Shown piece by piece: positions 43,943-52,260 of a stretch of DNA of 64,000 nucleotides. Every line of letters begins with the position of its first letter. The first letter of the stretch is position 1. Made by a program: the position numbers and the translations under genes. Source of the DNA: Tilletia caries (taxonomy: Eukaryota; Basidiomycota; Exobasidiomycetes; Tilletiales; Tilletiaceae); the NCBI GenBank assembly GCA_032718865.1, contig JALUTQ010000004.1, positions 2,170,001 through 2,234,000 on the forward strand. Direction: 5' to 3'. The notes under the pieces are model-generated. The model had not been told where the DNA came from, did no database searches, and saw only the letters and a list, made by a program, of their open reading frames with translations.

Positions 43943-44212
43943 CTAAGTACACCGAGGAATTATATACGAGGTGGGTACCAAAGAAAATGTACACCCCCCC
44001 CCCCTAAAATTTTGAAATGAACCAACACCATGCCACCATCACCACCACTCATTCTTTTAACCCACACCTGCTGCACCTCACACAACATACAAACACACAC
44101 ACACTTTTTATACACACACATAATGTCACCTTTCACTCCTCCGAACACATACGAGCATCGTTCTTCTAAGTTTGCCGAGTTAGGAAATTTCCAAAGTATT
44201 AAAAGCGCAGTA

Positions 44213-44217
44213 CAGAA
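44213..44217. other. 5-bp target duplication (left), CAGAA
   Basis: CAGAA immediately before the 5' LTR, matched by CAGAA at 49867-49871 directly after the 3' LTR. Confidence 0.85.
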
Positions 44218-44460
44218 AGTTGGAAACCAGAGTCTGTCGAGCACAGTTACTTAGTCTCTCTATCCCGATCTGTTCTGCAGGGCCTTCCTTCTGTTCCTTC
44301 ACCCCATGCCTGTGACCCTTGTACCCATGCTTCCTATGTTCAATCAATACTACCATCAAGCGGTCAATCAGCTATTGCAGTGATCTTCTGAGAACCACAG
44401 TCAAGCATACAGGTCAGTCCTCCTCCGGGCCCATGCCCGGGGCGGCGGAGATATCTAACT
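44218..44460 (+). repeat. 5' LTR
   Basis: Begins AGTTGGAAACC and ends ATATCTAACT. The ends AGTT...AACT are inverted but are not the usual TG...CA. It contains CGGGCCCATGCCCGGGG near the 3' end and GTTCAATCAATAC in the middle. Confidence 0.95.
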
Positions 44461-44470
44461 GGTTATGAGC
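44461..44470 (+). promoter_or_regulatory. primer-binding site, initiator tRNA-Met half-molecule type
   Basis: GGTTATGAGC follows the LTR directly. Its complement GCTCATAACC is the anticodon-loop and 3' anticodon-stem sequence of eukaryotic initiator tRNA-Met, not a CCA 3' end. This matches the half-tRNA priming known for Drosophila copia and yeast Ty5. Confidence 0.75.
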
Positions 44471-45730
44471 TCAACACTCTCCCGGCTGCCCATACAGGAC
44501 TTACCCAAGATGGACAACCTGAATCAAGTCGATAACGTCGGACAAGGCGCTCAAGGCACCTCGACCACACACGCCAGACAAGACCACGCTGGCGTAGAGG
44601 ACCTGGAGACGCTCGCGCTCTTCCTCCAGCGCACTCAGGATCTCTCGCGCTCGGAGGCCGTGGACAAGGCCGCGCAGCTGTACATATCCAGCAAGATCAA
44701 GAGCGAGTCGGGATCCGATCGCGTCCCGACCCCGGCACCCAAGGACTGGGACGTCGCTTTCAAGGACCACAAGAAGATCGCCGGCAACATCACCAAGTTG
44801 ACCAACGACAACTTCATCGTGTGGTTGATGAAGTTCCGCAACCTCATCAACAACGTCCCTCGAGCCCAAGAGCATCTAGAAGGCATCGAGCACGATCTCG
44901 ACTTCCCGGACCGGCCTATGCGCACCGCGCACTACGATACCGACCTGGACATCGAGCTCGGGCGCGTTCTCCTACAGACACTCGACGAGGACGTGTCGCT
45001 CATTCTGCTCCCGCACCACACACTCGGAGAGACGAGGGCATCGATGCTCTTCAACATCCTCCGCAAGTCCCTGATCCGTGATGATCCAGCGTCCCAAGAC
45101 CGCGTCCGCGACACGATTCAGAATCTCAAACAGAAGGATCGAGACGTCACCTCCTTGGCCAAAGTATTCCGGTACTACTTCACGTACTCCACCCTCCTCG
45201 GCAATCCCATCAGTGACGCCGAGCAGTGCCGGTACCTCCTCAACTCTCTCCATTCACGGTACGACGTCTTCAAGCAAAGCGCAGCCTTCCATCGCAGCAC
45301 ATCAGACGGCAAGAACGCAGGCTTCGAGTACTTCGTCCGACAGCTACTCCTCGCCGAAGCCAGCAAGGAAGGAGGCACCAGCACCGAGCAAGCCTTCGCC
45401 GTCGCGCTGCAAGCATCCGGATCGTCTGTCCCCCTCGGTCAAGCCCTCGTCGCAAGCGCCAGCTCTTCCAAGAGTGGCCAAAGCAAGCAGCTCGGCCCGA
45501 AGTTCACCAAGTCGCGAGGACGAGGTGGATCACAGGCAGGCCGTGGTGGAAACCGACCTGCTAATTCATGCAGGCGGTGTCACCAGATGGGACACTACGC
45601 AGGCGACTGCAAGCTCTCATGGGACGATGCGATGTCATCCAAGCATCAGAACCCAGTCGCTACGTCCAGCACGGTAGCACTCGCGACTCAAGAGCAGCAA
45701 GCGCTCTATACGGCTCAGCGTCAAGACTAG
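44465..45730 (+). CDS. gag: Gag polyprotein
   Basis: 421 codons. The first ATG (44465) lies inside the primer site, and a second Met at residue 16 (MDNLNQ) is an alternative start. The middle region (LTNDNFIVWLMKFRNLINNV through KFR/YYFTYSTLLGNP) corresponds to the copia Gag capsid-like domain. The C-terminus carries a zinc knuckle CRRCHQMGHYAGDC (C-x2-C-x4-H-x4-C, residues about 369-382) preceded by an RGRGGSQAGRGG basic tract, for RNA binding and packaging in the virus-like particle. It ends at TAG 45728-45730 in the same frame as pol. Confidence 0.92.
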   Translation: MSSTLSRLPIQDLPKMDNLNQVDNVGQGAQGTSTTHARQDHAGVEDLETLALFLQRTQDLSRSEAVDKAAQLYISSKIKSESGSDRVPTPAPKDWDVAFKDHKKIAGNITKLTNDNFIVWLMKFRNLINNVPRAQEHLEGIEHDLDFPDRPMRTAHYDTDLDIELGRVLLQTLDEDVSLILLPHHTLGETRASMLFNILRKSLIRDDPASQDRVRDTIQNLKQKDRDVTSLAKVFRYYFTYSTLLGNPISDAEQCRYLLNSLHSRYDVFKQSAAFHRSTSDGKNAGFEYFVRQLLLAEASKEGGTSTEQAFAVALQASGSSVPLGQALVASASSSKSGQSKQLGPKFTKSRGRGGSQAGRGGNRPANSCRRCHQMGHYAGDCKLSWDDAMSSKHQNPVATSSTVALATQEQQALYTAQRQD

Positions 45731-45742
45731 GATGAGGTCGGA

Positions 45743-48700
45743 ATGCTTCCTCTGTTTGCACTATGCGCCGGAAAGGGACCCTCCGTGTTAATCAACTCGG
45801 TACGGTGGATTCTCGATTCCGGTGCGTCGCATCACATGTGTCCAAATAGAGCAGCATTCCGAGACTATCAGGAGATTGGAGAGGGGAAGAGGAGTGTGGC
45901 AGTGGCAAATGGCGATTCAATCAAGGTGGTTGGCATGGGAACGATTGAGCTGGCGTTCCCGGTAAACGGCAAGAGCAGGGTATTCACTCTTCGCCACGCA
46001 CTTCATGTGCCCGACCTTGCGGTGAACTTGGTCTCGATACCAGTGCTCCAACTCGAGGACATATCGGTACTGTTCACGCGCAAAGGTGCAACAATCTTAA
46101 CGAAACATAATGAAATACACGCAAAGATGGGCCCAGATCACAAATCGACCGTGATCGAAGTCCCTAACGACCACCCAACATCATACACAGTCCGAGGCGA
46201 GAACGCAGGATCGCAACCTCACTCGCCCGGGCAACCGACCAATCGTGGATCGGGGCCCAGCACGGGAAGCGGAAACCAGGGTGCCGCTAATGCTGGGAGG
46301 GCTGGTACTCAAGTCATGTCGGGAGGCAAGGCAAGCAGTGGCAGCGATATCGGTGGGGAAGGCGGACCGGAAACACCCGCCAACGCCGATACGGGCGACA
46401 CAGGGGGCAATCAGCCAGTCGACCCGGGCGCCGAGCAGACATGGGCCGACGGGCCAATGGAAGCTGGCGTTACTCGTAAGGCATCCGACACGATTCCCGT
46501 CGGAGCCGATAGGACGGTCGAGTTCACCGTCCAGACGGCCAGAGGTAAAGAAGGCACTCACCTCCTCTGGTACCGTCGCCTTGCACACCCCGGGAACGAT
46601 TCCATTGCCGCGTGCGCCAAGCGTGGCAAGATTGTCGGTCTCACGGAGTCTCAAGTTCGTTCGATGGGCAAACGCATGCAGCTCTGCAACACTTGCGTGG
46701 AAACGAGGCAGTCTAGGACCCGGTTCCGCAAGAAGAGCAAGAGCAAGATGAAGGCGCCCAACGAGCTCATCCTCATCAACATAGTCGGTCCGTTCGTCGA
46801 GATCGCCGGGTTCAAGTACTTCTTGACGATCGTGGACGCCTATTCGAGGAGGAACTGGGTCTTCATGATGAAGTCTAAGGCGGAGGCATTCGAGATCCTC
46901 CGCGCCCACTGTGGCTTCATGGAACGACAACGGGGGAACAAGGTCCGAACGATCCGTTCCGACAACGGCGGAGAGTTCACGTCCAATGAGGCAAAGGCTT
47001 GGGCGAAGGAGAGTGGGATTGAATGGCAGTACACGACGCCATACACCAGCATCCAGAATGGCATTGCGGAGCGCATGAACCGGACAATCCAAAAAGAAGG
47101 CGCGGGCCATCATGCACGCGTCTGGAGTCGTCAGCGGGATGTGGCCCAGCGCCATGCATGCAGCCAGCTACATCGTCAACCACTTGCCGACCAAGGCGCT
47201 CGGTGGCAAGATTCCCCAGGAACGGTGGGAGGGAAAGGATGTCGACATCTCCCATTTCCGAGTCTGGGGATGCGTAGCTTGGATCAAGGTCCACGATCAG
47301 CAGCGTACGAATGGGAAGCTGTCTGATCGAGGTCTCCGCGGGATGTTCATGGGATATGCGGAAGATCGCAAGGCGTGGATGGTTCTCACTCCTTCGCACC
47401 CAACGAAGAAGATACATTACTCCCGTGATGTACGCTTCGACGAGGGTACAAGGTTTGTGGACACTGTGCTCAGCGAGAAGAACCCGCTGATGCCATCGGC
47501 TCTCAGCTATGCGGATATGCTGGAGATGGAGTGGAATGACACGCTGATACCAGAATTGCAGTCATTGACACAGAGATCCCACAGTCAAGCCAAAACGCCC
47601 AAGCACCCATCCAGGAGTCACTAGGATCGGACACTGGATGGAAAGAGGTGGAAGCGCCAAGGGAAAGCACGCCTATGGCACCACCGACGTCGCCAAGTCT
47701 GCTCGATATCGGCATGCTGCTCTCACCTAGGGAATTCCTTGCAACACCCATTCCCGACGCGTCATTGGAGGTTCCTTCGATAGCGTCCACCCCTTCCCCG
47801 TCACCAGTACCGTCGCTCCGATCTCCAGACACCCCTGCCGTACCTCCGGCACCGCACACCGGAAACCACCAGCGAGCAGGACCGATGACGGAACGCGAAT
47901 TGCGGGCGCAGAAGAGGCACTTTGCTCGATTCAAGCGGCCGCAGTCTCCAGGATTCTTCGCCCTGTCGGTGTCACTGCAGGAGTCAGTGGACATGCGCTT
48001 GAGTGCAGACGGACAGGAACTGGAGCCGGCGACGTACTGGGAGGCGAAAAGGAGAAGGGATTGGGATAAGTGGAGCACAGCGATGGACGAGCAGATGAAT
48101 GCGCTCGTGGGCATGCACACATGGGACTTGGTCGAGCTTCCTGCAGGGAGGAAGGCGATCGGTTCCCGATGGGTGTATAAGTTGAAGTTGAACGAGGACG
48201 GTATGGCGGATAGGTGGAAAGCGAGGTTGGTGGCTCAGGGTTTCACACAGGTGGCCGGTGTTGACTACTTCGAAACGTTCGCACCGGTGGCCCGTTTGGA
48301 CAGCCTTCGAGTCATACTCGCGCTGGCGGCTCACTTTGGATGGGTGATACATCAAGTGGATGTTGTCACGGCCTATCTCAATGGGGATCTTGAGGAGGAA
48401 GTATACATTCGGCAGCCACCAGGGTACGAGAAGGGAGGACCGAACAAGAACTTGGTTTGTCGGTTACGTCTCCCTCTCTATGGACTCAAGCAATCAGGAC
48501 GGCAGTGGAACACAAAGTTTCACAAGCAGCTCGTCAAACGCGGCTACGTCCAATGCAAATCGGAGCCATGCGTATACGTCCGCAGGACCGGTGGGAGCAT
48601 TCGGATTGCTCTCATCTATGTGGACGACGTTCTGATTGTGGCGCCGACGGAGGCAGAGGTTGCTATCGAGAAGAAGTGGCTCAAATCAACCTTCGACGTC

Positions 48701-49579
48701 ACAGATGGTGGACCCCTCCGACACTTCCTCGGTCTCAAGATTACCCGAGAAGGCAACAAGATCATCATGTCCCAGCGGTCATACATCAAGGCGGTTCTCG
48801 AACGTTTCAACCTCAGCTTCGAGAAGCCTGCAAGTACCCCGACTGTGGACAAGGTTCCTCTGCGTGCTCCAGCAGATTACGAGCCAACCCGGGAGATGGT
48901 CCGGATCTTCGCCGCAATGGTCGGCTGCCTCAAGTGGATCGCGCAGACTATGCGACCGGATCTCATGTTCGCGTGCGGCGTCCTCAGCCGATTCCAGGCT
49001 AGGCCGATGCCAGAGCATATGGATGCCGCCAAGCGGCTGATGCGGTTCCTGCGGAAGACAGGGGACGAAGACCTGGTATACCAACCAGGTACGGATGGCA
49101 TCCCTCGGTTGGCTGGCTTCGCCGACGCCGACTTCGCCGGTGACTCCGAGACATCGAGGTCGACGACTGGGTTCGTGTTCTATATCCACGGCAACCCGGT
49201 CAGTTGGGCCTCAAGACTTCAAACGTCGGTCTCAATGAGCACGGTTGAAGCCGAGTACATTGCGTTGGCAGAAGGGTTGCGAGAAGGTCTTTGGCTTCGG
49301 AATCTCCTGTCCGAGCTCGGTTACCCGGCTCAACAGCCATTCGAGCTCCATACGGACAACGAGGGGACACGATCCATTGCGGAGAACCCTGAAGCACACA
49401 AGAGGACCAAGCATATCGCCCTGCATTATCACGCCGTTCGAGAGCGGGTGAATCAGGGTGAGATTGCAGTCGTTCGGGTCAACACCGACGACAACCCGGC
49501 AGATGTGTTCACCAAGCATCTACCGGGCTCGAAGTTACTCGATGCGCGACTCAAGCTCCACGTCGTCGCACTCGACTAG
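45743..49579 (+). pseudogene. pol: Pol polyprotein (protease, integrase, RT, RNase H), frameshifted
   Basis: Same frame as gag after one TAG. Protease: WILDSGASHHMCP (Asp of DSGA). Integrase: zinc region with LLWYRRLAHPG and LCNTC, where the first His of the usual HxRLxH is Tyr; then DDE residues in VDAYSR, RSDNGGEF and NGIAERMNR. At the A-run 47091-47095 the frame moves +1 (ARAIMHASGVVSGMWP ... FRVWGCVAWIKV). Between about 47540 and 47624 it returns to the original frame. RT: SRWVYKLKLNEDG, KARLVAQGFTQ, VTAYLNGDLEEEVYIRQPPG, LYGLKQ, IYVDDVLI (catalytic YVDD). RNase H: GFADADFAGD, STVEAEYIAL, LHTDNEGTRSI, RTKHIALHYHAVRE. Ends at 49579. Confidence 0.92.
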
Positions 49580-49611
49580 GAACAGGCCCTTCACGCGGCG
49601 TCCGGCCCATT

Positions 49612-49623
49612 AGAAGGTGGGAG
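49612..49623 (+). other. polypurine tract
   Basis: AGAAGGTGGGAG immediately before the 3' LTR; the plus-strand primer site of LTR elements. Confidence 0.85.
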
Positions 49624-49866
49624 AGTTGGAAACCAGAGTCTGTCGAGCACAGTTACTTAGTCTCTCTATCCCGATCTGTTCTGCAGGGCCTTCCTTCTGT
49701 TCCTTCACCCCATGCCTGTGACCCTTGTACCCATGCTTCCTATGTTCAATCAATACTACCATCAAGCGGTCAATCAGCTATTGCAGTGATCTTCTGAGAA
49801 CCACAGTCAAGCATACAGGTCAGTCCTCCTCCGGGCCCATGCCCGGGGCGGCGGAGATATCTAACT
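49624..49866 (+). repeat. 3' LTR
   Basis: 243 bp, identical to 44218-44460 on visual comparison, followed by the CAGAA target duplication (49867-49871). Confidence 0.95.
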
Positions 49867-49919
49867 CAGAATGAGCAACAACAGCTCCACTGTCAGGCGC
49901 TACTTATTGCAAAGGGAAT

Positions 49920-50060
49920 ATCGGAGGCAGTGACCATTATGATGCATATATGACAATTTTTTGGGCGATGTCATATATCTGCATTATAACAATCTCATTT
50001 TGGGAGGGCGATGTCATATATATGCATTATGCAAATGTTATTTTTCTGTCATATAACGTA
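49920..50060. repeat. imperfect tandem repeat GGGCGATGTCATATAT
   Basis: Units GGGCGATGTCATATATCTGC (49962) and GGGCGATGTCATATATATGC (50005), with further ATATGACA/TGTCATAT inverted words around them. Probably the decayed end of a small element. Confidence 0.6.
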
Positions 50061-50290
50061 AGCAAAATTTCCGCCTTTGGGTTGACCTTAATATCGCGTG
50101 GCGAAGCGCGTCTCGCCATGTGGTGAGCCGCAAAGCGCGTCAAGCCGCGTTGCCGCGTTCCTTCTTTCAGGTTGGCGCAATTTCACCTCATATGCAGCCA
50201 TCCAGGACAGCTCACTGCTCAACGTTATCGGTCATCGCTCTCTGCTCTCTTTCGCCTTTAGAGTTCCCACCAACCGCTTCCACATCCGCC

Positions 50291-50551
50291 ATGACTGAGG
50301 CCGTCGAGGGTCCGCCTCTCGACGCGGAGCTCCTCGCCGTGGACACGATCGCACAATTCATGTATACCGATATGAAGATCTTTCAGTTCAGCCAGGCCAT
50401 CGACGTCATCGACGCCGTCGGGGACGGACTATGGGATGTATCTAGGATCATTGCAAAGAGCTGGTTGTATACTAAAGTTACTGTTTATGTGCTAGAGTAT
50501 ACTTCTAGTGCATTATGTATGTCATATAGACATACCAACTCTATCCTATAA
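50291..50551 (+). CDS. hypothetical protein, 3' end overrun by repeat
   Basis: The ATG at 50291 (CCGCCATGAC context) opens MTEAVEGPPLDAELLAVDTI, then MYTDMKIFQFSQAIDVIDAV. From about 50437 (GATGTATCTAGGATCATTGC) the sequence is the TATACTATAG-type repeat also found inverted at 61789-62250. The last ~38 residues are therefore repeat-derived and the original C-terminus is lost. Function unknown. Confidence 0.4.
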   Translation: MTEAVEGPPLDAELLAVDTIAQFMYTDMKIFQFSQAIDVIDAVGDGLWDVSRIIAKSWLYTKVTVYVLEYTSSALCMSYRHTNSIL

Positions 50552-51502
50552 TACACTTTTGGTGTCATGCTAAGGCACGATTCGGCCGGAATAGCACAGG
50601 GCTCAGCACGACTATGGGATTTTACGACTATTACGACTATAGCCTCATACAACTATGAGCGACTATAGCCATAGCCGCTGATAGTCGAACTTACGACTAT
50701 GACTATGACTATGCTCCAGAAAATGTAAGACAATAGTCGCCATAGTCGCTAAAAATCTGGTCTAAGATTGATTTTGCGACTATAGTCGGACAATAGCTGG
50801 ACGTCAAGGCTATAGTCGCAGCAAACAATTCGGCTATAGTCCGACTATAGTATGTTATGGTCTGACTATAGCTTGGAGTTGCGACTATAGCCGCAGGCCC
50901 GACCGCCACCGCTATAGTCAGACTATGGCATCCATTGCTCATGAAACACTATAGCCAGTCATAGTGCGAATATTATCGTTGGATAGTCGAACCATCGCCT
51001 GACTATATCCGATTTTAGACAATTAAAAGCGACCTACACTATAACTATTTATAGTCTGAAATTTGACGTGCAACTATAGTGCGAAAATCATTGTCCCAAA
51101 GTCCGACTATAGTGGCGCACAGGTGTTACAATTTTGGCTATAGTCACACTATAGTGCAAAACTTGGCTGCGCAAAAGCCTGCGACTATAGTCGACTATGC
51201 CACTATAGTCAGACTTACGACTATGACTATTTCGGATTTCCAAAAAACGCCTACGACTACGACTATGACGATGCCAAAAAACGTGCGACTATAGTCGGAG
51301 CCGAGCCCTGGAATAGCATGAATATAGTAGACTTCAAGTACCATATAATTTACGCCGCATAATGTAGTATACTATCAGCCATCAGGAGATGGTATATCCT
51401 TTTTGCATACTATAGATAGTATGTGGCTCAAATTCAAAAACATACTATATAGTGTGGTATATAGTACATTTTGCTTCAAAAGTGACATACTATAGTATAA
51501 CA
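50437..51502. mobile_element. TATACTATAG-type element, left copy, split by a MITE
   Basis: The segments 50437-50596 and 51319-51502 are jointly homologous, in inverted order, to 61789-62140. Shared blocks include GATGTATCTAGGAT, TATACTTCTAGTGCATTATG, CCTATAATACACTTTTGGTG, GACTTCAAGTACCA and GTGACATACTATAGTATAAC. No coding. Confidence 0.75.
50597..51310. mobile_element. hAT-like MITE, CAGGGCTC(A/G)GC ends, 714 bp
   Basis: Left CAGGGCTCAGCACGACTAT and reverse complement of right CAGGGCTCGGCTCCGACTAT, with perfect 8-bp target duplications GAATAGCA (50589-50596, 51311-51318). The interior is an array of GACTATAGTCGGACTATAG words. A near-identical inverted copy lies at 62254-62982. Same terminal type as the KDZ-exon insertion at 14577. 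Confidence 0.95.
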
Positions 51503-51510
51503 TGCACGAC

Positions 51511-52252
51511 TAAGGTTGTCCCCGGAATTGACGCGTAGCTGGGGTTTTGCGGACTCCGTACTCCTCCGACGAAGGGCTCCGCCGGAGGCGGAGCGCGGAG
51601 CTCACTTTTGAGAATTTTTGATCTTTAAAAAAGCACGGAGTCCGCCTGGAGGACTCCGCCAGAATTTAAGCGGAGCGCGGAGCCCAATTCTGGCCCACTA
51701 GCCAAAAGTGCGGAGCGCGGAGTTGTCAAAATGGTGTGAAAACTCCGGCGGAATTTCCGCGGAATTCCGACGCAGTTGTGAGGTCACGTGATAGTCTAAA
51801 ATTGGGGTCACGTCACCTCATTTTGGGTGCGCTCCGCCGGAATTCCGCAAAGTTCCGCAGAAATGTGCGGAATTCCGAGAAAATAGGCATCCTCGAGACA
51901 TCCGCAGGGGATAAAACAGGCATTATCATCCGTTGAGAACTTCAAAATAGCACTGGAGTCAATACCACGACAATGTCGGACGATGAAAGTAAAGCTCTGA
52001 TTGTATTAGAGCCATTCTGAAAGCAATTCATACCACCACTGCTGACTGCGGCCCGACGAAATTCCTTGGAATTCCGAGCTCCGCATACACGGAGCACGGA
52101 GGAGCATTATCAAAACGCACAGAAAAGACGCGGAGCGCGGAGCTGGGATTTCAACTTTTGCAAAATTCCGTCGGAACGCGGAGCTGGTTTTTTTCAGTTC
52201 TGTCTTAGTCTGCGGAGGCGGAGCCCTCCGCGTTACTCCGGGGACAACCTTA
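51511..52252. mobile_element. hAT-like MITE, TIR TAAGGTTGTCCCCGGA, copy 2 inverted (742 bp)
   Basis: Perfect 8-bp target duplications TGCACGAC (51503-51510, 52253-52260). The reverse complement aligns end-to-end with 19512-20280, with a few small indels. It interrupts the 3' part of the hAT transposase gene on its right. Confidence 0.95.
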
Positions 52253-52260
52253 TGCACGAC

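Larger units (their letters stand above)
44218..49866 (+). mobile_element. Ty1/copia LTR retrotransposon, 5649 bp
   Basis: Two 243-bp LTRs, base-for-base identical by eye, are bracketed by CAGAA target duplications. The order gag, protease, integrase, reverse transcriptase, RNase H defines the copia (Pseudoviridae) type. A primer-binding site abuts the 5' LTR and a polypurine tract abuts the 3' LTR. Identical LTRs imply very recent insertion. Coding interruptions (TAG between gag and pol, two frameshifts in pol) suggest this copy is non-autonomous unless recoding occurs. Confidence 0.97.

Noticed and set aside
44221..49865. Canonical TG...CA LTR borders (starting TGGAAACC)
   Set aside because: No 4-6 bp target duplication fits those borders, whereas AGTT...AACT borders give CAGAA on both sides and abut PBS and PPT.
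50709..50942. Two similar 77-codon frames (50709-50942 minus and 62637-62870 plus) as a conserved small protein
   Set aside because: They are the two inverted copies of one MITE; the frame is a translation of ACTATAG words.
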